The position numbers and the translations under genes were made by a program. A stretch of 64,000 bases of DNA from contig NZ_CP126271.1 of assembly GCF_003234655.2 (NCBI RefSeq), positions 3,410,001 through 3,474,000 on the forward strand. The letters are read 5' to 3'. Positions within the stretch are counted from its first letter, which is position 1. Each line of letters begins with the position of its first letter. This stretch comes from Curtobacterium sp. MCLR17_007. GTDB lineage: Bacteria; Actinomycetota; Actinomycetes; Actinomycetales; Microbacteriaceae. Of this stretch, positions 18,073 through 26,546 are shown one piece after another. The notes under the pieces were generated by a model. The model searched no databases and had not been told where the DNA came from. It saw only the letters and a program-made list of their open reading frames with translations.

Positions 18073-19278
18073 ATGGACGCCACGGAACTCGCTCAGCTGC
18101 TGACGCCGGACGGCATGGCGCTGCTCGACCGGACGCCGGCCGTGTCCGACGGCGGCGAGATCGTGCGGGTCGTCGCTCGGCTGCGCCGTGAGGGGCACGA
18201 CCCCGCGCTGGTCGCGGCGGTCCTGACCCAGGCGAAGCTGCGGCAGAAGGCCCGGGGCAAGTTCGGTGACTTCGCGAGCCGGATGCTCTTCACCGAGGCC
18301 GGCCTCGAGCAGGCGACCCGGCTCGCCGTCGCCGCACAGCACGCCGGCCGCTTCGCCGCCGCGGGGCTGCGTCGCGTGGCCGACCTGGGGTGCGGCATCG
18401 GCGGGGACGCGATGGCGATGGCCGCGCTCGACCTCGCCGTGACGGCAGTCGACCGCGACGAGGTCACCGCGGCGGTCGCGACGCACAACCTGGCACTCTG
18501 GCCCGACGCCCGGGTCGAGCTCGGCGACGCAGCGGCGTTCGACCTGTCCCGCGTCGACGGGGTCTGGATGGACCCCGCGCGTCGGACGTCCGGCCACAGC
18601 GACACCCGACGGCTGGCGGACCCGGACGACTGGTCGCCGTCACTCGACACCGTCTTCGCAGCCGCCACGAGGACACCGACCGGCGTGAAGCTCGGTCCGG
18701 GCGTCGATCGCGACCTCATCCCCGACACCGCCGAGGCGCAGTGGACCTCGGTCGACCGCGAGGTCGTCGAGCTCGCGCTCTGGTTCGGCCCGCTCGCACG
18801 GCCCGGCATCCGTCGCGCCGCGACCGTCATCGGCTCCCACGGCATCGCGGAGCTGACGAGCGATGCTGACTCCGAGGACGTCGAGGTCGGCTCGATCGGC
18901 GACTACCTGTACGAGCCGGACGGGGCGGTCATCCGAGCACGTCTGATCGGGGACCTGGCGCGTTCGTTCGACGGCCGCATGCTCTCGGACGGGATCGCCT
19001 ACGTCACCGCCGACCGTCCCGTGACGACGCCGTTCGCGCAGGGCTTCCGGGTCCTCGACACGTTGCCGCTCGACGTCAAGCAGCTGAGCGCACGCCTGGC
19101 AGCCGACGGTGTCGGCACGGTGGAGATCAAGAAGCGCGGGGTCGACGTGGACCCCGCGCAGTTCCGCAAGCGGTTGCGGCTGCGTGGCGGCAGTCGCCAG
19201 GCGACGCTGGTGCTCACCCGACTGGAGGGCCGCCACACCGCCGTCCTGTGTGAACGGCTCCCTCAGGCGGTCGTCTGA
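18073..19278 (+). CDS. Class I SAM-dependent methyltransferase with THUMP-like C-terminal domain
   Basis: 401 residues. An N-terminal helical part (1-95) is followed by a Rossmann methyltransferase domain with motif [17 protein letters not shown] (near 102), the acidic residue in AVDRDEVT and the phrase VWMDPARR. The C-terminal part (about 320-395) is a THUMP-like domain with [19 protein letters not shown]. Actinobacteria commonly encode this protein, and rRNA or tRNA is the expected substrate because of the domain, but the target is not known to me. The ATG at 18073 lies 28 bases from the CIRCE palindrome, so heat-shock control is possible. Confidence 0.85.
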   Translation: MDATELAQLLTPDGMALLDRTPAVSDGGEIVRVVARLRREGHDPALVAAVLTQAKLRQKARGKFGDFASRMLFTEAGLEQATRLAVAAQHAGRFAAAGLRRVADLGCGIGGDAMAMAALDLAVTAVDRDEVTAAVATHNLALWPDARVELGDAAAFDLSRVDGVWMDPARRTSGHSDTRRLADPDDWSPSLDTVFAAATRTPTGVKLGPGVDRDLIPDTAEAQWTSVDREVVELALWFGPLARPGIRRAATVIGSHGIAELTSDADSEDVEVGSIGDYLYEPDGAVIRARLIGDLARSFDGRMLSDGIAYVTADRPVTTPFAQGFRVLDTLPLDVKQLSARLAADGVGTVEIKKRGVDVDPAQFRKRLRLRGGSRQATLVLTRLEGRHTAVLCERLPQAVV

Positions 19279-19296
19279 GGCGCGGGGCGCCGCGGG

Positions 19297-20040
19297 TCAG
19301 CCGACGAGGGCGCCGGTGCCCGACCCGGTCCCGGTGCCGTAGTCCGAGTAGTCGTTGGCGTGGGCGCCGATCCAGAACAGGAACGCCACCCAGAGGATCC
19401 AGACGCCGAGCATCACCCATCCGGCGATGATGCCGGTCAGCGCCAGGCCGCGGCCCTGCTCGCCGTTGTGCTTGAGCCTGCCGAGGGCCACGTGCCCGAG
19501 GATCGCACCGGCCGGGCCGAGCAGCACCGCCATGAAGAACAACGGGATCGCGCCGAGGCCGAACACGATCGACAGGATGGCGAGGATGTTCGTCTTCGGC
19601 CGCTGCGCGTAGGGCTGGTACCCGCCGGCGGCGTAGGGGTTGTACTGGCCCTGCTGGCCCTGCTGGCCCTGCTGGCCCTGCTGCTGGGCGTAGGGGTTCT
19701 GCTGGCCCTGCTGCTGGGCGTAGGGGTTCTGCTGGGCGTACGGGTTCTGCGGAGCGCCGTACTGGGGCTGCTGCGACTGGCCGTACGGCTGCTGGCCGTA
19801 CTGCTGGCCGGAGGGCTGCTGGCCGTACTGCTGGCCGGAGGGCTGCTGGCCGTACTGCGGCGTCTGTCCGGCCTGCTGGCCGTACTGCGGCGGCTGCTGG
19901 CCGTACTGCGGCGGCTGCGGAGTGTCCTGGCCGTACCCGTTCGGCTCGGCGGCGGACCCGGGCGCGGGAGCCGATGCGTCCGGCCGCTGCCCGTCCGACT
20001 GCTGCTCGCCCGGCTTCGGCCACTGGTTCTGATCGGACAC
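19297..20040 (-). CDS. DUF4190 membrane protein with a long Gln/Tyr/Gly-rich N-terminus
   Basis: 247 residues. The first 150 are low-complexity, built of repeats such as YGQQP, QNPYAQQ and GQQGQQ, and are expected to be disordered and cytoplasmic. Two membrane helices follow (about 155-190 NILAILSIVFGLGAIPLFFM and about 205-232 LALTGIIAGWVMLGVWILW), with the intervening phrase GHVALGRLKHNGEQGRGLAL typical of DUF4190. The start is GTG at 20040. Function is unknown; such tails can drive clustering or bind partners. It lies 68 bases downstream of tsaD on the same strand. Confidence 0.85.
   Translation of the reverse strand: MSDQNQWPKPGEQQSDGQRPDASAPAPGSAAEPNGYGQDTPQPPQYGQQPPQYGQQAGQTPQYGQQPSGQQYGQQPSGQQYGQQPYGQSQQPQYGAPQNPYAQQNPYAQQQGQQNPYAQQQGQQGQQGQQGQYNPYAAGGYQPYAQRPKTNILAILSIVFGLGAIPLFFMAVLLGPAGAILGHVALGRLKHNGEQGRGLALTGIIAGWVMLGVWILWVAFLFWIGAHANDYSDYGTGTGSGTGALVG
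19620..19945 (-). repeat. Short tandem coding repeats (Tyr-Gly-Gln units)
   Basis: Repeated CTGCTGGCCGTACTG-type and CTGGCCCTG-type blocks, reading YGQQ and GQQ on the minus strand, inside the DUF4190 gene. Copy number is likely to vary among strains. Confidence 0.75.
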
Positions 20041-20108
20041 GTTGCACCCCTCCCGACAGCCCGTGCGGCCATCGACAGCGATCCTCCCACACGCCGTGGA
20101 CGGCGGTT

Positions 20109-21150
<1,042 letters not shown>

Positions 21151-21158
<8 letters not shown>

Positions 21159-21678
21159 CGAGGGTCTCCTGTCCGACGGGTCCGGGGCCGCTCGGGTGTT
21201 CCGGGGCGAGCGCGGCACGCATCACCCACGCGTCGACCCCGTCCGGCTGGTAGTAGCGCGGACGGGTCGCGATGTGCACGAACCCGAAGCCGGTGTACAT
21301 GGTCTGGGCCACCGGGTTGTCGGCCCGGACCTCGAGGAAGACCTCGTGCACGCGGCGTCGACGGGCCTCGTCGAGCAGCTCGGTGAACAGGGCGCGCCCG
21401 ATGCCGGCACCCCGGTGCTCGGCCGCGACGGCGATGGTCTGCACGTCGGCGACGGGGTTGCCCGGCAGCGACGACAGCCCGGCGTACCCGACGACCGTCG
21501 GCGCCGACCCGTCGGTCGTCTCGACCACCACGTAGAAGCCGTGCGGGGAGTACAGCTCGCCCGACATCTGCGAGGCCGACCAGGCGTCGGTCGGGAACGC
21601 GGCGTGCTCGAGCCACATCACGTCGTCCAGGTCCTGCGGATGGGCGCGCCGCAGGCGCAGCCCGTCCGGCAGTGTCAC
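21151..21678 (-). CDS. rimI: Ribosomal-protein-alanine N-acetyltransferase RimI
   Basis: 175 residues. GNAT fold with the acetyl-CoA loop [19 protein letters not shown] and the C-terminal phrase [20 protein letters not shown]. RimI acetylates the N-terminal alanine of S18 in E. coli; in actinobacteria the protein is linked to the t6A genes and may have other targets. The GTG at 21678 overlaps the tsaB stop (GTGA), and its stop overlaps tsaD. Confidence 0.93.
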
Positions 21679-22298
21679 CGAGCCACCCGCTTGGGTGCGC
21701 CCGGCATCGTGACGTCGGGGTCGCGGAGGTACAGGGGGGTGTCCTCGGCGAAGGGACTGCCGGAGGCGAGCCGGTCCGCGGCGAGCTGGCCGAGCCTCCC
21801 GCCCGGCACGGTGACGGCGGTGACCCGCCGGAACCCACTGGAGGCCCCCAGCACGTCGTCCAGGTCGGCCGGCCTGGCGAGACCGGGACCCGCGGTGCGC
21901 GTGCCGGCCAGGTCGTGGACGCTGAAGTACACCTCGCGGCGGCGGGCGTCCGTCAGGACGACGAACGGGGCACCGTCGCCGGATGCGACGACGTCGGCCG
22001 CGACGGCGTCGTGGCTGACGAGCGGGTGCACGGGGACTCCCCGTGCGGCGGCGAACGTGCGTGCTGCCGCGATGCCGACCCGCAGCCCCGTGAACGGTCC
22101 GGGTCCCATGCCGGCGACGACGCCCGTGACGTCGGTGGCCGTGATGCCGGCGTCGGTCAGGACGTCCCGCAGGAAGGGGCCGATCACCTCGGCGTGGCGA
22201 CGGGAGTCGTCGGTCGACCGTTCGGCGAGGACGCGGTGCGTCGTGGGGTCGACCACGGCCACGGAGGTCCCGGCGGAGGTGTCGATCGCGAGCAGCAC
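21675..22298 (-). CDS. tsaB: tRNA threonylcarbamoyladenosine biosynthesis protein TsaB
   Basis: 207 residues. It begins VLLAIDTSAGTSVAVVD, an ASKHA-fold start, and has the family hallmark GMGPGPFTGLRVGIAAARTFA. It lacks a metal site, as expected for the inactive TsaD paralogue that scaffolds the t6A complex. The GTG at 22298 is the only start consistent with the family N-terminus. In related genomes tsaE would lie directly upstream; here a plus-strand GH16 gene intervenes, leaving a 231-base divergent spacer. Confidence 0.94.
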   Translation of the reverse strand: MLLAIDTSAGTSVAVVDPTTHRVLAERSTDDSRRHAEVIGPFLRDVLTDAGITATDVTGVVAGMGPGPFTGLRVGIAAARTFAAARGVPVHPLVSHDAVAADVVASGDGAPFVVLTDARRREVYFSVHDLAGTRTAGPGLARPADLDDVLGASSGFRRVTAVTVPGGRLGQLAADRLASGSPFAEDTPLYLRDPDVTMPGAPKRVAR

Positions 22299-22529
22299 CC
22301 GTCCATCGTAGGCGCGCGTCGCGAGGCCGACCGCTGCCGGCCGGACGTCGGGTCCGACGTGCCGGGACCCGTCTTCCCCGCGAGGGGTACGGCGACCGGC
22401 CGATCGCGGACAGACCAGGGGGTTCGCCCACGTACTGGGGGCAAGTCGCTGCTGTCGGATGGCCCGTGCCGACCGAGAGGACCCCGTGCAGGCTCGTCGG
22501 GACGTCTGCACCCAAGGGAGTGACACACG

Positions 22530-23267
22530 ATGCAGGAACGCACCACGAAGGCGGCTCTCGCGGCCGTCGTCCTCAGCGCAGCGCTCATCGCTGCCCCGCT
22601 CGGGACCGCGACCGCGACCGCCGCGACGACGAGCCCGTTCAAGCTCTCGTTCGCGCAGAACTTCACCACCGCGATGCCAGCGAACGGGCCGTTCGCGCAG
22701 AAGTACGTCGACTCGTGGCAGCCGTACCCGGACGGGATGGGTGGCGGCATGTACTGGTCGGGCTCGCAGGTCAGCACCCACGACGGGATGATGGACGTGA
22801 CGCTGGACGGCAAGCGCGGTGCGGCGGGCACCTTCGGGTCGCGGGTCGGCGCGTGGGGTGCCGTCGGCGGCAAGTTCACCGTCCGAGCCCGTGCCACCGG
22901 CGGCGACGGCAACGGCGCGGCGTTCATCCTCTGGCCGACCTCGAACGTCTGGTCCGAGGGTGAGATCGACTTCCCGGAGAGCAACTTCGAGGACTCGCCG
23001 ATGCTGCACCAGCACTCGATGACCCCCGGCAAGGAGGACCTCGCGACGAGCGTCTCGACCCGGGCGTCGTGGCGCGACTGGCACACCTACGCGGTCGAGT
23101 GGATCCCGGGCAAGTCGGTCAAGTACTACCTCGACGACAAGCTGCTGACGACCGTCACCCGCGACGTGCCACGGACACCGCACCGCTTCATGTTCCAGGT
23201 CGGCAACTGGGGCGCGAAGGGCCACCTCTACATCGACTCGGTGAGCACCTACGCGTACAAGCCCTGA
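22530..23267 (+). CDS. Secreted glycoside hydrolase family 16 protein
   Basis: 245 residues. Signal peptide at 1-31 (two basic residues, hydrophobic core LAAVVLSAALIAAPLG, AxA cleavage). The jelly-roll catalytic domain fills the rest. The GH16 signature GEIDFPE is present, with Glu145 as likely nucleophile, Asp147 and Glu150 as acid/base. The following HQHSMTPG and the WRDWHTYAVEWIPGKSVKYY strand match GH16 beta-glucanases. It should cleave beta-1,3 or mixed beta-glucans outside the cell. No carbohydrate-binding module is attached. It interrupts the tsaE-tsaB order on the opposite strand, suggesting insertion. Confidence 0.88.
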   Translation: MQERTTKAALAAVVLSAALIAAPLGTATATAATTSPFKLSFAQNFTTAMPANGPFAQKYVDSWQPYPDGMGGGMYWSGSQVSTHDGMMDVTLDGKRGAAGTFGSRVGAWGAVGGKFTVRARATGGDGNGAAFILWPTSNVWSEGEIDFPESNFEDSPMLHQHSMTPGKEDLATSVSTRASWRDWHTYAVEWIPGKSVKYYLDDKLLTTVTRDVPRTPHRFMFQVGNWGAKGHLYIDSVSTYAYKP

Positions 23268-23291
23268 CGAGCCCTGGCGCCGGGCGGGGGC

Positions 23292-23319
23292 GTCGGTCGT
23301 CGGTCGTCGGTCGTCGGTC
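23292..23319. repeat. Four tandem copies of the heptamer GTCGGTC
   Basis: Four exact copies plus a partial fifth in the short gap between the convergent GH16 and tsaE genes. Confidence 0.85.
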
Positions 23320-23327
23320 GTCGGGGG

Positions 23328-23828
23328 CTAGAGCACCACGCCGTCCCAGCGCGGGCCCGAGCCGGTCACCACGACACGGCGGGGTTCGTCGGGGACGTCG
23401 TCCGGGTCGAGGTCGTCGACCGCGGGGACGGCGTCGGCACCGGTCGCGCGGGAGATCTCCACGTCGAGGACGCTGTCGCTGATGCCGTCGACCATCCCCC
23501 GACCCCACTCCACGACGACGATCGCGCCGTCCCAGTCGAGGTCGAGGTCGTCGAGCTCGACCGGGTCGGACAACCGGTAGGCGTCGACGTGCACGAGGTC
23601 CGGGCCGGCCGTCGTCGGATGGGTCCGGGCCAGGACGAACGTCGGGCTCGACACCTGCCCGCGAGCCCCGAGCGCGGCCCCGAGCCCACGGGTCATGGTC
23701 GTCTTGCCGGCACCGAGCGGCCCCGTCAGCACGACGAGGTCACCGGCGCGCAGGACCCCGGCGAGCCGGGCACCGAGCTCCCCCATCGCGTCCGTGCTCG
23801 CGATCGTGGTGTCGAGCAGGACGCTCAC
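23328..23828 (-). CDS. tsaE: tRNA threonylcarbamoyladenosine biosynthesis ATPase TsaE
   Basis: 166 residues. P-loop GPLGAGKTTMTRGL, then the family phrases SSPTFVLARTH, HVDAYRL and IVVVEWGRGM. It hydrolyses ATP to reset the TsaB-TsaD complex in t6A synthesis. The GTG at 23828 overlaps the stop of the second alr gene (GTGA). The C-terminal 35 residues are an acidic extension beyond the usual fold. Confidence 0.95.
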   Translation of the reverse strand: MSVLLDTTIASTDAMGELGARLAGVLRAGDLVVLTGPLGAGKTTMTRGLGAALGARGQVSSPTFVLARTHPTTAGPDLVHVDAYRLSDPVELDDLDLDWDGAIVVVEWGRGMVDGISDSVLDVEISRATGADAVPAVDDLDPDDVPDEPRRVVVTGSGPRWDGVVL

Positions 23829-24988
23829 GCGTGGTCCCCGCGCAGGTACTCCCCGACACGCCCCTCGACGGAGTGCCCCTCGTACACCCGCTGCACGCGG
23901 GCGCCGATGCGGCAGACGATCTCCTCGCCGATGGTGTCGAGCGCCGAGCCCCACTCGAGCACGGTCATCTCGTCGTGCTCGCCCGTTCCGAACAGCACGA
24001 CCGTGTCGCCGACCCGCACGTCGTCGTCGCCGACGTCGACCAGGAACTGGTCCATCGCCACACGGCCGGCGACCGGGTACCGCGTGCCGCCGATCGCGAC
24101 CTCGACGCGGCCCTGCGCGAGCCGCGGCACGCCGTCCGCGTAGCCGACCGGGACCAGGGCGAGCGTCGTCTCGCGGTCGGTCCGGTATGTGTAGTCGTAC
24201 GAGACGCCCGTCCCGACCGGCACCCGCTTGGTCTTCGCGACCGAGGCCGTCAGGGTCATCACCGGCTCGAGCCCGAGGTCCGCCGCCGAGACGCCGTCCG
24301 CGCCCGGGATCCCGAACAGGTTCGCGCCCATCCGGACCATGTCCCTGCGGTACTCCTTGCGCTCGAGGCCCGCGAGCGACGCCGCGACGTGCTCCATCGG
24401 CAGGTCGAGCCCGAGGTGCTCGGCGCGTTCCACGGCCTGGTCGAACCGGGACACGGCCGTGGCGTCGTCCTGGTCCGAGGACTCGGCCAGGTGCGTGTAG
24501 GCCGCGACGACCTCGATCCGACCTTCGCGCTGCGCATCGCGGGCGAGCTCGACCAGCGCGGGCCAGTCGTCGAGCGACGCACCGTCACGGTGCAGCCCCG
24601 TGTCGACGCCGAGGTGCACGCGCGCCGGCCGCTGGTCGACCGCGTCGACGATGCGCTGCAGCTCGGCGACGTTCGAGACGCCGAGGTCGACGGCCGAGTC
24701 GATCGCGTCGCGGAAGTCGAGTCCGGGGTCGTGCTGCCACGTGAACAGGTGGACGTCCTCGCCCACACCGATCGCCCGCAACCGGAGCGCGGCGGGCACG
24801 GTCAGCACCCCGATCCAGCGGACACCGGCGTCCACCGCGGCGAGCGCGATCGGCTCGAGTCCGTGCCCGTACGCGTCGGCCTTCATGATCGCCATCACCT
24901 CGACGGGGTCCATCCAGTCGCGGACCAGGTCGAGGTTGGCGCGGTAGGCGTCCAGGTCGATGACCGCCTGGCGCAGGGGCGCGCTCAC
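23825..24988 (-). CDS. alr: Alanine racemase, second tandem copy
   Basis: 387 residues. The PLP lysine is in AIMKADAYGHG (Lys about 38), the TIM-barrel domain follows, and the C-terminal beta domain carries the second catalytic tyrosine in VSYDYTYRT. It interconverts L- and D-alanine for peptidoglycan. The GTG at 24988 overlaps the stop of the first alr. The two proteins have clearly diverged but both keep the catalytic residues, so one may act on another amino acid or serve under different conditions. Confidence 0.92.
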   Translation of the reverse strand: MSAPLRQAVIDLDAYRANLDLVRDWMDPVEVMAIMKADAYGHGLEPIALAAVDAGVRWIGVLTVPAALRLRAIGVGEDVHLFTWQHDPGLDFRDAIDSAVDLGVSNVAELQRIVDAVDQRPARVHLGVDTGLHRDGASLDDWPALVELARDAQREGRIEVVAAYTHLAESSDQDDATAVSRFDQAVERAEHLGLDLPMEHVAASLAGLERKEYRRDMVRMGANLFGIPGADGVSAADLGLEPVMTLTASVAKTKRVPVGTGVSYDYTYRTDRETTLALVPVGYADGVPRLAQGRVEVAIGGTRYPVAGRVAMDQFLVDVGDDDVRVGDTVVLFGTGEHDEMTVLEWGSALDTIGEEIVCRIGARVQRVYEGHSVEGRVGEYLRGDHA

Positions 24989-26088
24989 GTCGTCCTCCGT
25001 TCGATGCTCTGCCCGAGTCGGGCGACCACCTCGTAGTTGATCGTCCCGACCGCGGCGGCCCACTCCTCGACCGCCGGGTCGCCGTTCGCGGGGTCGCCCC
25101 ACAGCACGACCTCGTCGCCCACGCTGACCTCGGCGTCACCGATGTCGACGTGCATCGCGTTCATCGCGACCCGGCCGACCACCGGGAACCGACGGTCACC
25201 GATGCGGACGGAGACGCGGTTGCCGAACGCACGGTCGAACCCGTCGGCGTACCCGAGCCCGATGACGGCCAGTCGTGTGTCGGTCTGGGCACGCCAGGTG
25301 TACCCGTAGCTGACGCCGTCACCGGCCGGCACCACGACCGTCCGGAGGACCGAGGCGGTCAGGCGCATCGCGGGGCGCAGGCCGAGGTCGGCGGACGTCC
25401 GGTCGGCGAACGGGCTGAGGCCGTACAGCGCGATGCCGACACGGGCCAGGTCACGGCGGGTCTCGGGCAGCGCGATGCCCGCGGCACTGGCAGCCAGGTG
25501 CACGACGTCGGGGCGGATGCCGCGCGCGGCCAGTCCGTCGAGTGCCCGCTGCAGCGCGGCGTCCTGGTCGAGGTCGTCGGTGCGCGAGGCGTTCGACAGG
25601 TGCGACATCAGCCCCTCGACCCGGGTCCGGGCACCGCTGCGGGCGAGGGCACCGGCGCGGTCGAAGAGCTCGGGCCACTCGGACTCGACGGCACCGTTCC
25701 GGCTGAGTCCCGTGTCGACGCAGACGTGCACGGCGGGGACCTCGGCGTCGGCCGCGCTCGAGAGCTGCTCGACGCTCGACACCGCCGGGGTGATGCCGTA
25801 CTGCGCGGCGCGCCGGAAGTCCTCGTCCGGGGCGTGCAGCCAGGCGAGGATCCGCACGCCCTCGTCGATGCCGGCCTGCCGCAGCGCGATGCCCTCGTCG
25901 ATGTCGGCGACGCCGAGCCACTCCGCGCCGGCGTCGACGAACGCCCGGGCGGCGTCAGCCGCACCGTGTCCGTACCCGTTCGCCTTGACGACCGCGACGA
26001 CGCCGGACGGGGCCACCTGGTCGGCGACGGTCGCGTAGTTGGCGATCAGGGCCTCCCTGTCGACCGTGATGCCCGTGAACGCACTCAC
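24985..26088 (-). CDS. alr: Alanine racemase, first tandem copy
   Basis: 367 residues. The PLP lysine is in VVKANGYGHGA and the catalytic tyrosine in VSYGYTWRA; DTGLSRNG and SHLSNAS mark the barrel. Same reaction as its neighbour. The GTG at 26088 has GGAGGG upstream. The first nine codons and the bases around the start are duplicated 74 bases upstream, over the end of acpS, so this junction has been rearranged. It is coupled to the second alr by a GTGA overlap. Confidence 0.92.
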   Translation of the reverse strand: MSAFTGITVDREALIANYATVADQVAPSGVVAVVKANGYGHGAADAARAFVDAGAEWLGVADIDEGIALRQAGIDEGVRILAWLHAPDEDFRRAAQYGITPAVSSVEQLSSAADAEVPAVHVCVDTGLSRNGAVESEWPELFDRAGALARSGARTRVEGLMSHLSNASRTDDLDQDAALQRALDGLAARGIRPDVVHLAASAAGIALPETRRDLARVGIALYGLSPFADRTSADLGLRPAMRLTASVLRTVVVPAGDGVSYGYTWRAQTDTRLAVIGLGYADGFDRAFGNRVSVRIGDRRFPVVGRVAMNAMHVDIGDAEVSVGDEVVLWGDPANGDPAVEEWAAAVGTINYEVVARLGQSIERRTT

Positions 26089-26161
26089 TTCGCCCTCCCC
26101 CCGACGATCAGGGACAGAACCGCCGCCTGGCGATCGACCGTGATGCCCGTGAACGCACTCA
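26061..26161. repeat. 27-bp direct repeat flanking the acpS/alr junction
   Basis: CGACCGTGATGCCCGTGAAC and the next seven bases occur exactly at 26061-26087 and 26135-26161, 74 bases apart. One copy holds the alr start codon and first codons; the other overlaps the acpS stop codon. CGATCAGGG also appears beside both (26043 and 26105). Confidence 0.92.
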
Positions 26162-26539
26162 AACCCTGTCCCCTGTTCCTTCCAACACCACGAACGCCGT
26201 CGCGATCCCACCGTCATGCGAGAGCGACAGGTGCACCGAGGTGACCCCACGCGCTGTCGCGACCTGCTGTGCCTCGGCGTGGAGCGCCAGTGACGGGTTC
26301 CGCTGGTCGTCCGAGACGACCTCGAGGTCCTGCCAGCTCAGCCCCGCGCTCGACCCGAACGCCTTGATCAGCGCCTCTTTCGCGGCGAACCGCGCCGCGA
26401 GCGAGGCGACCGGGCGCGGCTCGCCGTCCCGCACCTGCTCGGACGGGGTGAACAGACGTGTCCGCATGGCCGGCGTGCGCGTCAGCACCCGCTCGAACCG
26501 TTCCAGGTCGACGACGTCGACCCCGATGCCGATGATCAC
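26159..26539 (-). CDS. acpS: Holo-[acyl-carrier-protein] synthase
   Basis: 126 residues. It begins VIIGIGVDVVDLERFERVL with the Mg-binding aspartate (Asp8), and has the second motif FAAKEALIKAFG. It transfers 4'-phosphopantetheine from CoA to acyl carrier protein. The GTG at 26539 gives the family N-terminus. It lies 7 bases after glmS. Its stop codon lies within one copy of the 27-bp repeat shared with the alr start. Confidence 0.94.
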   Translation of the reverse strand: MIIGIGVDVVDLERFERVLTRTPAMRTRLFTPSEQVRDGEPRPVASLAARFAAKEALIKAFGSSAGLSWQDLEVVSDDQRNPSLALHAEAQQVATARGVTSVHLSLSHDGGIATAFVVLEGTGDRV

Positions 26540-26546
26540 GACGCGA

